DNA of 64,000 nt from Ceratodon purpureus (taxonomy: Eukaryota; Streptophyta; Bryopsida; Pseudoditrichales; Ditrichaceae), in assembly GCA_014871385.1 (NCBI GenBank), contig CM026430.1, positions 5,373,040 through 5,437,039 on the forward strand, read 5' to 3'. Below the pieces are notes generated by a model. It searched no databases, was not told the DNA's origin, and worked only from the letters and a program-made list of their open reading frames with translations. Position 1 is the stretch's first letter, and each line of letters starts with the position of its first letter. The translations under genes and the position numbers were made by a program. Below, piece by piece: positions 1 to 13,724 of this stretch.

Positions 1-1610
1 TTGGATTTTTCAATCCAATATTTTTTTATATGCCTTTTTCTTATCACAGACCGGCCTTTATATTTGAATTTCAGAATACCTCCACGTGAAGAATCAAGCA
101 TTTCTTTAGGTTTTACTCTTCATATGAGAGTAAAAAAAACATGGACATATTCCTAACTCACCTAGGAACAAGAATTATAAGAGTCTAAAGTCAAATTTAT
201 TTTTGCAATTGATTTTTTGGCTCACAAAACACTTCAAATCCATTTTGCAACAAGGGATAAAAACCTTTTTACCAACTATGAACATTTTGATCTTACAAAC
301 AGTAAGGATTTTGAATCTAAGATTTGGAGTATATGTACATGTACAAACAAGGTACTTGATCTAATGGTTAGTTTCCTCCAAAATACATCAAAACTTACAC
401 CTTATATTGAAAGAGGCAAGGCTTGAAGGTTTATAGCAATTGAGGCCTTTCGACTTCAGGGAATAATTAAAAAAAATTCCGATGGTAATTTAACGTAGGT
501 CAAAGTGGTGGATGGAGGGTATAATGTGATATTGATATGCCTTCGATAGATGAATGTTGTGTCACGTGTATACACGGTACGATGATTGCATGTTCGAGTT
601 CACCCTTGAACGAATATTATTTTTTTTGGAAAAATAACGTTTGTTTTCAAAAGTTTAATTTTTCAATTGTCAATTTTAAAAATCAAAAAATCAAAATATC
701 AAAATAGACAGATATCACTTAAAATGATTTCTTGTATTTAAATTTTCCATTTTTAAGAATTAGTTATGAATAAGGCTCCTATCGACGTACAGTATTGTAA
801 AGTTCAGTGACATAAATTAGCTTGCTTTCCAATGGATCTTTAATTCGAGCTAAAAAGTTCTCTGATTCACAAGGATTCAACCATTCTCCAACTACAATAC
901 ATCAAGGACAACTCGCTGTTAGGATCTCATCCTCTTGCCTGTCCAAACAGTTAACACAACTTCAGAACTGAAGAGTATACAGACGCGGTAAGAAATCGAC
1001 AAAGAGGAGTGCTTTCAAATTCTCACAGCCATGAAGCTGAACTTCCATTGCAGTCATTACTGATCAAACTCTCCGACTTGCAACAGTTTGCTACTCTCAT
1101 CACGTCCGTTTTGAAACTCATACTCAGCGAATCAAGGAAGGAAATCTTTCTACTACAATCGGGTGTTTCATTCAATAGCTAGTTGGCGCAGTGCAGGATC
1201 TGGAGGTAGGGATGATTGATAAGGCAGGGAGGGCAAGATAACGGCTACCGGAACAACTTACTTAAATACTAGGAAACCACCAGCACCCTTAGTCCATGGA
1301 GATGAGAAAATCTGGTAACCAGACGTTAATGAGAAACATGGATCCTTCAGTCTAAAGAAAATCGTAGCTCCGATCGGGAAACCCAGCTGAAATCAACTCC
1401 ACTATAAAAAGCCCACACGACTCCAATGCAAGAGCGTTCCCTTGATTAGAATTCCCGAGCCAGAGATATAATTCAACATCTCGAAATCAGGTCAAGGCAA
1501 AACCCGAAATCATATGAAACTACTCGCATCCGGCAACTCGAAAAGATGCTTGCAACCCAAAGTCCCCAGCATCCCTACAGCAACCAAAGCCCCAAGACCT
1601 GGCACTGCTG
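1..1610. other. AT-rich flank, no gene recognised
   Basis: No open frame here resembles a protein family and no tRNA or rRNA is visible. The part next to 1611 lies downstream of the minus-strand TNL gene, so it probably holds that gene's 3' untranslated region; base composition becomes less AT-rich from about 850 onward, which would fit. The 70-codon frame at 217-426 lacks any recognisable motif. Confidence 0.5.
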
Positions 1611-4600
1611 TCAACGACTTGCATATCCAAAGCTACACATCCGCAGTTTTGTGAGATTAATCACATCCGGCAGCTCACACATCCGCAGTTTTGTGAGATT
1701 ACGAACATCCGGTTCCTCACGAAGACTCTCACATCCCTTAAGCCACATCTTTTCCAAGGCAACCAAGCTCCCAAGCCCTGGCACTGCTGTCAGCAACTTG
1801 CAACCTTCGAGGACCAATATCTGCAATTTTGTGAGATTACTCACATCCGGCACCTCACAAAGACTCTCACATCCCCTAAGCCAGATCTCCTCCAAGGCAA
1901 CCAAGCTCCCAAGCCCTGGCACTGCTGTCAGCAACTTGCAACCTTCAAGGACCAAAATCTGTAATTTTGTGAGATTACTCACATCCGGCACCTCACAAAG
2001 ACTCTCACATCCCTTAAGCGAGATCTTCTCCAACGCAACCAAGCTCCCAAGCCCTGGCACTGCTGTCAGCAACTTGCAACCTTCCAGGTCCAATATCTGC
2101 AATTTTGTGAGATTACGAACATCCGGCACCTCACGAAGACTCTCACATCCCTTAAGCCACATCTTTTCCAAGGCAACCAAGCTCCCAAGGCCTGGCACTG
2201 CTGTCAGCGACTTGCAACCCCCAAGACTCAATATCTGCAATTTTGTGAGATTACGAACATCCGGCACCTCACGAAGCCTCTCACATCCCGTAAGCCAGAT
2301 CTCCTCCAAAGCAACCAAGCTCCCAAGGCCTGGCACTGCTGTCAGCGACTTGCAACCCCCAAGACTCAATATCTGCAATTTTGTGAGATTACGAACATCC
2401 GGCACCTCACGAAGCCTCTCACATCCCGTAAGCCACATCTTTTCCAAGGCAACCAAGCTCCCAAGGCCTGGCACTGCTCGCAGCGACTTGCAACCATCGA
2501 GGTCCAATATCTTTAATTTTGTGAGATTACTCACATCCGGCACCTCACAAAGACTCTCACATCCCTTAAGCCAGATCTCCTCCAACGCAACCAAGCTCCC
2601 AAGGCCTGGCACTGCTGTCAGCAACTTGCAACCCCTAAGACTCAATTTCTGCAAAATTGAGAGATTACTAACATCCGGTACCTCACGAAGACTCTCACAT
2701 CCCCTAAGCCACATCTTTTCCAAGGCAACTAAGCTCAAAAGGCCTGGCACTGCTGTCAGCAACTTGCAACCTTCCAGGTCCAATATCTGCAATTTTGTGA
2801 GATTACGAACATCCGGCACCTCACGAAGACTCTCACATCCCTTAAGCCACATCTTTTCCAAGGCAACCAAGCTCCCAAGGCCTGGCACTGCTGTCAGCGA
2901 CTTACAATCTTGAAGATTCAATATCTGCAGGTTTGTGAGATTACGAACATCCGGCACCTCACGAAGACTCTCACATCCCGTAAGCCAGATCTCCTTCAAA
3001 GCAACCAAGCTCCCAAGGCCTAGCACTGCTGTGAGGGACTTGCAATCCCGAAGATTGAACAATGTTCGTAATTTTGTGAAATTACTCACATCCGGCAGCT
3101 CACGAAGACTGTCGCAACCATTTGCATCGAGCTCCTCCAAGGCAACCAAGCTCCCAAGGCCTGGCACTGCTACCAGCGACTTGCAACCATCAATATTCAA
3201 TCTCCGCAATTTTGTGAGATTTCTGACATCCGGCACCTCACAAAGACTCTTGCATCTTCTAAGCCAGATCTCCTCCAAAGCAACCAAGCTCCCAAGACCT
3301 GGCACTGCTACCAGCGACTTGCAACCATCAATATTCAATTTCTGCAAGTTTGTGAGATTACGAACATCCGGCACCTCACGAAGACTCTCACATCCCCTAA
3401 GCCAGATCTCCTTCAAGGCAACCAAACTCCCAAGGCCTGGCACTGCTGTCAGCGACTTACAATCTTGAAGATTCAATATCTGCAGATTTGTGAGATTACG
3501 AACATCCGGCACCTCACGAAGATTGACGCAACCCTCCGCATATAGCACCTCCAAGGCAACCAAGCTCCCAAGGCCTGGCACTGCTGTCAGCCACTTGCAA
3601 CCCCATAGATTTAATGTTCGTAAACTTGTGAGATTACTCACATCCGAAACCTTACGAAGACTCTCACAACCCCGAAGCACGAGCACGTTCAATGCAACCA
3701 AGCTTCGAAGACCTGGAACTTCTGTCAGCAGCTTGCAATCCTTGAGACCTAATGTCTGTAAATTTGTAAGATTACTCACATCCGGCAACTCACGAAGACT
3801 CTGACAACCTGCTGCATCGAGCTCCTCCAAGGCAACCAAGCTCCCAAGGCCTGGAACTGCTGTCAGCGACTTGCAATCTTGGAGATACAATTTCTGCAAG
3901 TTTGTGAGATTACTCACATCCGGCACCTCACGAAGACTCTCGCAACCGTCCGCCTCCAGGGACGCTAAGGCAACCAAGCTCCCAAGACCTGGCACTGCTG
4001 TCAGCGACTTGCAACCCCCAATGTACAATATCCGCAATTTTGTGAGACTACTCACATCCGGCAGCTCACGAAGGCTCTCACAACCCTCTGCATCGAGCGT
4101 CTTTAAAGCTACTAAGCTCCCAAGACCTGGCACTGTTGTCAGCGACTTGCAACTCCCAAGGTACAATTTCCATAATTTTGTGAGATTTCTTAAATTCGGC
4201 AGCTCACGAAGACTCTCACATCTCCAAAGCCAGAGCGACTCCAAGGCAACCAAGCTCCCAAGACCTGGGACTGCTGTCAGCGACTTGCAATCCCGAAGAT
4301 TCAATGTTCGCAATTTAGTGAGATTACTCACATCCGGCAGCTCACGAAGACTCGCGCAACCCTGCGCATTGAGGGACTCCAAAGCAACCAAGCCCCCAAG
4401 GCCTAGCACTACTGTCAGCGAATTGCAACTCCGAAGAATTAATGTTCGTAACTTAGTGAGATTACTCACATCCGGCAGCTCACGAAGACTGTAGCAACCA
4501 TTTGCATCGAGCTCTTCCAAGGCAACCAAGCTCCCAAGGCCTGGCACTGCTTCCAGCGAATTGCAACCCTTAATTACCAACGTCCGTAATTTGGTGAGCA

Positions 4601-7499
4601 TTTGCAGACTAGGCAGCATTTTCAGAGTTTCGCAGTCACATAGTATTAGTGCTGTCATGCCAATGATATCGCCTAGACCGGGTAAGCTCGGCAACCAACT
4701 GTAACAACCTCCAAGATTCAAGACTCGTAATTTGGTCATTTCTGAGCTCAATCCCGATATGTGAACCTTACCGCTGAAGCAAATACGAGCCTCTTCCAAT
4801 GATCGCAACCCGCCTAAATCCAATGTTGGTCTTGCTGAATATGTTTCGTTTGTTGCATTTTCCTCATGTTGAAATCGTTGATCATGACAAGTCAAGCGCA
4901 AGACCTGGAGTTTGGGTGGGAAGGTGATATTGCTGGTCGAAGGTAGACTTCCATTGATGCTCCACAGAAGTACTTTCAGGTTTCCCAGTGATTTGATTCC
5001 CTGAACTATATATTCATCAAAGCTGTATTCAATCCTCAAGCTTATAAGCCGACTCAAGAGTCCCAGGTTGAGAGCACTCCCTTCGACACTTGCAGACACC
5101 AATTTCAGAACTGTGACTTTCGGGCAGTTGCGAAAGTCAATACTCTTCTCACTCGTTGATCTGGTCGTGTCTCCCATGATGGATATTCTTTGCAATTTCT
5201 CCCAGCCACCGTAGTGCAGCTTGGATTTCGGACCTGCGCTCTTCCAGATCTCATACAGCCAGGGCCGGGATTCAGTTTCCCCAGCGTTTGCTTCCATCGC
5301 AGCAAAGTCGCGCCACAAATCATGTACACCAACTCTTCTAGTACCATCGCCCAAGTCCTCTAACAACGATTTCCTCTTCAGGTGACCCAACTGCAAGCCA
5401 GAGACAACATTCACTGTATCATTAATTCTATGCATCGTCTCCGGCATTTTGTAGGAATTCACAATTACTGAAACTCTCCCGTAATATGCACAAGTATGTT
5501 TCTGAAAGTGTCTCTTTAAAGTATCCATGTCGAAACATGATAAAGCCAACAAGAATCTAAATTAATCGATTACCATGGAATTACTGAAAGAACCCACAAA
5601 GCCAATCCCATGATAAAAAGTCTCACCACATTGTGAACCTCATCCATGCTCAAGTCATGCACCGCGCTGAGCCATTTGAAGATGTTCCATTCACCATAAT
5701 GATTGTCGTAATCATATATGTCGAGGCCATAATCAGCTGCGGTGTCAAAAAGGACCACATCCAAAAACAATAGTTTAATATACGGCTTGTCATCATTCAA
5801 ACTGTCAAAACTACTTCTCAAAATAGAGAAGAGAGGATCTGCTTGTTCTTGTAATCCGTTGAATGGTTCCTCGGCCTGCAACTGCGATCGCCATTTTGAA
5901 TAATCCTTTGATTGAAGTTGACCTCCCAACACCTTCAATGCCAACGGATGATAATGGAAACTACCATTCTTGCCTTTGGCAAAATAACAACGCTCAATGC
6001 ATTGATTGAGAAGCTCCTCATCAACTTCATTGGAGGGTGCATTATCAAACTCTTGGAGAAACAAAGTCCGTGCCTCACATTCCTCTAAGTCTGGCATTGC
6101 AATACACTCGTGAATTTGCAACTTCTCGGTAAATATCATATGTGAACGAGCGGTCACCAACACAATACTCTTATCATCTCCTAATCGGATATAGTCCTTG
6201 GTTTCTTTATATATCAGACTCTCATCCAGCACATTGTCAATTGCCAAAAATATCCGCTTTGATTGCAAACCTTTCTTTAGCTTCTCATAACACTGCAAAT
6301 ACCAACATAAGCTTCAAGGAGTTTAAAATGGTAATGTACCATATCCATTTCTTCATGAAGATATTATAAATATCAAGTGACTAATCTTAAATCAAACTTT
6401 CACAGCAAACACTGAGCAAGTCATAAATGTATCCCTCTACATTTGAAGGATAAACATACCTTTTCTTCTAACCAGTCTTTTGTAATCTCACTGTTCAACT
6501 TCAAAAGCTGCTTCAAAAGCTCTCGCAACCTGTCCATTTTTTGATTTGGCTGATTTGGTAATGCCAAATTCAATATGGCATACTCTTCCATCAAGCTCCT
6601 TGTAATAGTGCTTGCACAAATATTTACAAGAAGTGGTCTTACCAATACCACCAACACCATGCAAGCCCACGACTTGTTTTCCATAGACTTGAGACACATG
6701 CGTACTGGAAATCTTCTCACAAATAATCTATCAAGAAAAACAACATTAAAAACCAAAGTAAAAATTCAGCGCATCTCTTATCATCAAGAAATCAACATCA
6801 AAGAGTTAATAAAGTAGTAACATCATTTTCACCTACCCTGATCAGTACAAGATTATTGGAAAAGAAAACATTTGTAGATTTTAGATTCTCTGGTACCAGT
6901 ACCTGGCAAAGCCGAGCACCCCCTTGGACATAAGAATAATCCGGAAATGGTGACACTCTCGAATTGATTTCCTTCACGATATCTTCCCGCAATTTGACTT
7001 GCCGCTGTGTCTCATTATATACGAATCCTTGTGTTGGGCCCAAGCTTTTTAAAGCTTCACACCACTCCGGTATCCTTACCAGATTCTCCTTCTCAGGGTT
7101 TTCCTTCACATATTTGTCAGCCCATTTTTCCCACTCTGACAGCCACCTGTTTCGTTTGTCAACATCACCAAGGTCTGCAGGTGAAATGCCATAAAACACA
7201 GGCAGTATTCTTGTTTTGCATTCCACCATGTATGCCAACTCAAACATTGGCCATACTGTGAGCGAGAAAAAATCCTCGGACAAAACAACAACTCCAACTT
7301 CACATTGTCGAATAGCGGCACGTATATTGTCTGTGGTGTTTTCTGTAACTGGCAAGCTGTCCGGATCACGGTCAAAGAATGGAGAATAACCACAATTCCT
7401 CAAATCTGTGTCCAACTGGTCCACAAATTCTCTTTGGTTTCGACTGTAACTGAGAAAAACTTCATGATTGCATCCCACAGCCCCGCGATCCCTGCTCAT
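1611..7499 (-). CDS. TIR-NB-ARC-LRR (TNL) immune receptor gene, four exons, frameshifted in exon 2
   Basis: Intracellular immune receptor. Exons, minus strand: 7499-6837, 6727-6460, 6292-5627, 5390-1611, all introns phase 0. The ATG at 7499 is chosen because an in-frame TGA lies just upstream. Exon 1 is a TIR domain (EVFLSYSR near residue 13; the position of the catalytic NADase glutamate is kept, Glu87 in WPMFEL). Exon 2 has the P-loop GVGGIGKTT. Exon 3 has kinase 2 (FLAIDNV), RNBS-B (VLVTAR) and a GLPL-like HPLALKVLGG. Exon 4 opens with the VHDLW (MHD-type) motif and then LRRs. Exon 2 is 268 nt although both flanking introns are phase 0: a run of six A (minus strand) at 6542-6537 holds one base too many, and the P-loop frame then stops at 6488. 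A one-base correction would give about 1,791 residues; as written the protein ends near residue 300. Pseudogene, truncated TIR product or base-call error are all possible. Confidence 0.85.
1695..4590 (-). repeat. Array of 21 tandem 138-bp LRR-dyad units
   Basis: Inside exon 4 of the TNL gene. Each 138-bp unit encodes 46 residues made of two alternating 23-residue leucine-rich repeats, one with the signature GCESLREVPDV and one with GCKSLTAVPGLGSL. I count 21 copies of the first signature. Units at the C-terminal end (low coordinates) are almost identical to one another and those near the NB-ARC side are more diverged, which suggests recent expansion by unequal exchange. One unit near 3050 carries a 3-nt insertion (one extra residue). 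Confidence 0.9.
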
Positions 7500-8373
7500 C
7501 CAAATAACAGCCAAATCTCATATCAATTATGCAAATCACAGAGTAAATAAAGGTAAATAACCTTGAATAAACAGAATTCCCATTCAAAAAGTTCAGAAAT
7601 GGTTTTGTATATACAAAAAATAAAAGTTCAGAAATGCAGGCCAGCTTTCGGTGCTATGTCTTATCGATCATAAGAAAGGCAGGTGCACCTTCTAATCGAT
7701 ATCTGGAAAAGGCGGTTCTATGCAATTATGCAATTCAACAAACAATACAGATGTATCAAGTTACGATCATTCCACTCACCTCGGTTCTTGGGCATCCTGC
7801 GAAGTCATTGCTTCACATCAAGAAACTCCAGAAGATAGTACAGCCATTCAACGCCCTGATCAGAAAGCAATCGAGTCTATTAAGCTACGCGTTTGTGACT
7901 CCACCTGCATCCCACGACAGAGCACATACTGCCATCAAAACACATTGACCGGATCAGAAGCTCAAACGAAACATATAACATACACAATACTCTCAGTGAA
8001 AAGGTTGGAGAAATGTCCAGATACCATCAATAATCAGCACAGCGAAGTCAGCACGAAAGTTAGGACGAAACTTTAAACAAGGTTTGAAGAAATTTTGGAC
8101 GGATAACCCTCACGTAGTATCATGGCAAAATTAGAAGGGAAACAATCAAATTAAATTGAACACACAAGCAGGAAAATTTCAGTATATCAGGTTTGTTACC
8201 GACCGGCGTTACTACACAGTTACTGAGTTACCGAATAGTGATCCGTCCAAAGTTCCCTGTGCACGAAGTTGAATCTAGTGGAACAGTCAAACCCTCTAGA
8301 CTAATTCTATCTTCACAACAAGTATAAGTAGACGGACAAAGAGGAGGCCGAAGAAGAGGAAGATATAACTCAC
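7500..8373. other. TNL upstream region, possible 5' UTR intron
   Basis: No coding frame of known type. If the GTGAGT donor at 8373-8368 (minus strand) is used, most of this stretch is an intron in the 5' untranslated region of the TNL gene. Otherwise it is promoter. Confidence 0.3.
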
Positions 8374-8660
8374 CAGGGAAATCTCCACTCGACGTCGATT
8401 GTGACAACAGCAACGATCGCCTCTCCTCGGCGTGAACGAAAAGCACCGTGCTCCAAAGGCGAATCGATCGACGATACCGACAACTGAAGAAGTCGCACAG
8501 GAAGTAGTCCACTCAGTCCGGCCGAGCTCTCCTGCAAACGCCGTCGACAGGCTCCGGGGGCAAGGATGGAAGAAGTCTGGTAAAGGGTCCGTGGTACGAT
8601 GGCTAACCCTCCTCCTAGAAACGATGTGCAGAAGAAAGCCACAGTCGGAGGCAAGGCGCG
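8374..8660 (-). other. Possible non-coding 5' exon of the TNL gene
   Basis: A locally GC-rich block that ends, on the minus strand, in a strong splice-donor match (CCTG followed by GTGAGTTAT) at about 8374. It sits about 0.9 kb upstream of the TNL start codon in the same orientation, and short overlapping frames in it match no known protein. A leader exon is the simplest reading. The 5' limit is only a guess from the change in composition. Confidence 0.25.
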
Positions 8661-10489
8661 GAATCAAAACAACATGTGGGTCATGAGGGTGTGGACAAGG
8701 TCTGATGTGGGCGGTCGAGAAGTGGAATTCAAGGGCCTGGTTCGGTAGACTGAGTTACTGTTCGACAGAGCTACAGTGCCGGAAGGTGACTCAGTGATCA
8801 TCTCTTGGGCGTGATGTCGAGGGAGTCTGTGAGCACTTCCAGGGAACAATGCACGATGCTTTCGGTGATGCGGGCTGAGAAACTGTCAAGAGACCTGCAT
8901 TTGTGAGGAAGTTGAAACAGTCATCACCCTCCATGTTCAAGAAATTATTCTTGTTTTACACATAATGAATTACTCACAAGTACACCATTGTTAGGAAATG
9001 GTACGGAACGTTTGATTTACTGTGCTTATGTGGTAGATTTCTCATATAAATGATAACATACTGTTATACTTTTTAGGATCTCCAATTATTCTTAACTTCT
9101 AACGGGTCCAAAGATTGATTTCCCCTCGAAACTCTCATTACGGTATACATTTCTTGATAAAGTAAGTTGATTTTTTTTGACACTGCAACATTCTTTAATG
9201 AATCTAACTATAGGATTTAATAGAAAAAATAGTAAAAAAAATTGTCTCTAAAATTAAGTTATAATAAAAACGGATTGCAAGATCTAAGTCCTCAATTTTC
9301 AAGAATATGTATTTTTTTAATCCATTCTCAAGCTAAAAAATCAATTGTCTTTAATTTTCAAAAATATGGCTTTGTGTTCTTAATTGAAGAAATTGGTATT
9401 GTAATAAGTAAATAACTTTACAAAAAAAAAAAAAAAATAATAAGAAACCTCAATATTCACATTTCAAAAAATTATAAGGTAGAAAAAAATATAAAGTGAT
9501 AGTAAAATCTAAATCAATAATCATATTGGCCTAAAATACATTAATACTAGTATCAATGGTGAAAATGTTGCAAGAATTAATTGTAAATGTGTACTTTATA
9601 TTTTTTAGAAAATTGTTGAAATTGAGTTCAGAATAAAACTTCAAAGTCTTTTGGTTTGAATATTCACAAATGTTGCAGAATTTGGCTTTTTGAATCATAA
9701 GCTAAGTTGATTCATCAAAATGGAATGAATGATAGCTTCTTATATTCATAAAAGCCTACACAACATGATTTCATTATAATTTATTTGAACAAATTATTTG
9801 AGAAATTTTTTGGTCATGCCGTTAGTGCCCTAATTTGGACAAAAATCTTTAAAACTTCGCATAATTCTTTCAATGTTTATCCCAAATTGATGATAGTTGT
9901 TTAGTTTGAAAGGTTCACTCGTCGTATATTAGATTGTTGCTAAAATTGAAATGGTTTCTTATCTTTACTTCTTATTGTTAAATTCTATGATTTCCTAATA
10001 GCTTGAATGGAAAATAATTAGTATAAAAAATGCCAAATTTCCGTGAAATTGATTTCCGAGAGTGAGTACCTTGTTACATCAACCTCGTTGATGTGAGAGT
10101 CAGTTAGAGCAAGCGCTACCGGCTCAAATGGAAGACATGATATTCAAAGAGTATCTAAAATGATAAAAATGTAAACGGTGATTATTAGAATCCAACACGA
10201 TAACATCAAATACCCTCAATGGTATCTTCACGCGTCATCAATTTGGAAATCGTGGAAATCTTTCCACAATTTCTCTCTCTATAATTTGGGGGCATTAAAC
10301 TCTCAAAAAAACTCCAAATATTACTATGGAAGAATCACTGTGTTGACTAACTGCAACAAAAACCGTGCTAGAACTCTTTCTTCCATATTGGCAGTCAATT
10401 TCTACCAGACTGTCCACTCCATCTACCATGATGATATCCTCTCTCGACCAAGTTGGCACCCTTTCTACCACATTAGCAAACTCTCATTA
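8661..10489. other. AT-rich spacer, no gene seen
   Basis: Long runs of A and T, no open frame with family features, no RNA gene recognised. Probably old transposon debris. Confidence 0.5.
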
Positions 10490-10728
10490 GTGGGAGTCAC
10501 AGTAGAGAAACCTCAGCAAAATGTCCATTCTCCAGGAATGTTACTTCATCCAAGTAGAAGTTACCTTGAATTACCATTCTCCCACTTCATGGAAGTATGC
10601 TGAGGTGTCACTCTCTCCTCCAACTTCAATGTCCATTCTCCCGGAAGTACTTCCACCTTCCCAAGAGCACGGAAGTAACATTCCAGGAGAATGGACATTC
10701 CCTGAGGTTTCTCTACTGTGACTCCCAC
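10490..10728. repeat. Near-perfect inverted repeat, hairpin-forming (58/57-bp arms)
   Basis: The arms 10490-10547 and 10672-10728 are reverse complements except for CAAA versus GGA and one A/T difference. The spacer of 124 nt contains a third partial copy of the arm motif (near 10629-10648). Weaker complementarity seems to continue outward (CAGTCAA-TTC near 10390 against the complement near 10790). A transcript would fold into a long stem, as in a young MIRNA locus; a palindromic MITE is the alternative. Confidence 0.75.
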
Positions 10729-11270
10729 GATTGAACCAAGCTTTGAAATTGGAGACATGGAGGATATTTGACGATATCCGTGTACTCTGAAGTTGACTGT
10801 GTTGTCACAGCGTAATCGAAATTTTGCATACGGCATTGTTTTTCTACCAATTGGCAAACTTTCTGTACAGTTTCTCAATTGCTGTTTTCTAGTCCATCTT
10901 ACATTCCATTAGAATCTCAGTCCATAGATCCATATTTATTGTTCAAAGTCGCGTCTCGAAATACCAATACAGAAGCTCAAAAATTCTCCCAGAAGACAAT
11001 CACCCAAACGATTAAAGAGACTCGGAAATGAAACAAGAATTCGTAGATGATCAGAGAGTGAGGCACACAGAAGAGATACACTCCAGAGTCACACAAGGAA
11101 ACAAGAGTTATAACCACCATCCAACGGAGCGTTAATGTTGTAAACAACAATCAAAAATTCGACAACCCGACATAAAGCTGCTCAAATGTAATATTTTTCA
11201 GAACAAGCATTCTTTGATTTCAGTCTCGAGTACAAAAAACTCCAAAAGAGCAAGATCTAACTGAATCAGC

Positions 11271-12490
<1,220 letters not shown>

Positions 12491-12699
12491 GGCGACGGCG
12501 AGGGAGGGGAGAGCGGGGAGCTGGAGGAGAAGCGCAGTCTGTACACGCCGCTACACGGCTGGAGAAAGAGAGGCGGATGGGACTGAAATGAGAGAGAAGA
12601 GGAGATGAGGGCCGGGGCTTTACTGGGGTTCAGTTCGGGGTGGAGCATGTGCACCGGGGCCGGTGGGGTGGCCGGCACGGCAGGCTTGCTGTGGTATCT

Positions 12700-13720
12700 G
12701 CTGGGGAAACACCCCGCGGTTGTGGGTTGCGTGACCTAACACCGAGTCGCTTCTTCACCGGGACCTAACCCAGTAAAGTTGAACTACTACCGGAGTTTAC
12801 TAGCACTGCAGTGCCAGATCATCTTTTATACGGGTTTGAACGAATGGTACCTGTGATCTCAATTTTAGATATTTGTTTTTAAAAAATATCAAGAACTTTG
12901 AGGAAATCTAATTTTTTTTCAATTGGACATGTACAAAAATAGTTATGGTACCCGAAGTGGAAATAGCTCTTCACTAGACATTTTGAAGTGGAAAAATTCT
13001 CTCACCATTTTCGACAGTGTACTAAAAGTTAGAAAATATGTTTTTTTAGGCTTTTCCTTTTTTTCACTTAAAGGATGGACATCAATCTTCACTTTGACCG
13101 TTTGAATTGGGACTTTCTGAGATATTGGAATTTCTAGGAAAGAAATATGAATTATCATTCTTTCGTATTCAACTTACTAAAATATTCTTTATAACATGCT
13201 ACACTAGACTTTTAAGCATTGTAGGTTGAAAAGGCATATAAATAAATATTGTATTAGAAATCGGAGCAGTAAGATCATGTATTGAAAGTTTATTTCTATG
13301 TACCAAAAAAAAAACTTAACAATAGTAAAATCTCAATTTTTGGTGAATTTTTTGGAAATTCTATGATCTAATTAATTTTGGGCGGATTTTGGGGATAAAT
13401 GAACATATACTGTAGTTTTGGGTAGATTAGTACATCATGCCCTATTAATGTTTTCAAACTTTGACTGTGAATATCTCTTAATATGTAAGGAATTTTGATG
13501 CATAAATGGTCTAATTGAAAAGGTATCGAGAAACTCTATTAATTGCAAACTCTATGATTTAGTAACTGAGATTCTCTCCAGAGTCAAATCGACCTTTCAA
13601 CTTTACAAGTTAACAAATTGAAGGTACTTGACTTTAGCTTTAAACGTTAATGTCAAGCCCAAAATTTCTTAATAAAAATATAAGCACATGGAATATATCA
13701 TTCTTACCATAGGATGATCG
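12700..13720. other. AT-rich spacer upstream of RPL10-A
   Basis: Apart from the GC-rich RPL10-A promoter side below about 12830, no gene or RNA is recognised. Confidence 0.45.
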
Positions 13721-13724
13721 TTAA

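Noticed and set aside
541-610. TTCGAGTTC motif resembling a tRNA T-loop
   Set aside because: No acceptor stem, D-arm or anticodon arm can be fitted around it.
1546-4494. Long + strand open frames of 455, 177, 104 and 207 codons
   Set aside because: They are antisense to the LRR array. The 138-bp period is a multiple of three and the unit lacks stops in that antisense frame, so the openness is a by-product of the repeat.
1695-4590. CRISPR-like or minisatellite appearance of the 138-bp repeats
   Set aside because: Units are directly adjacent, protein-coding in phase and show LRR codon patterns; there are no spacers.
8228-8667. Overlapping frames of 94-123 codons on the minus strand and 84 codons on the plus strand
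   Set aside because: No motif, no consistent frame preference; better explained as GC-rich leader sequence.
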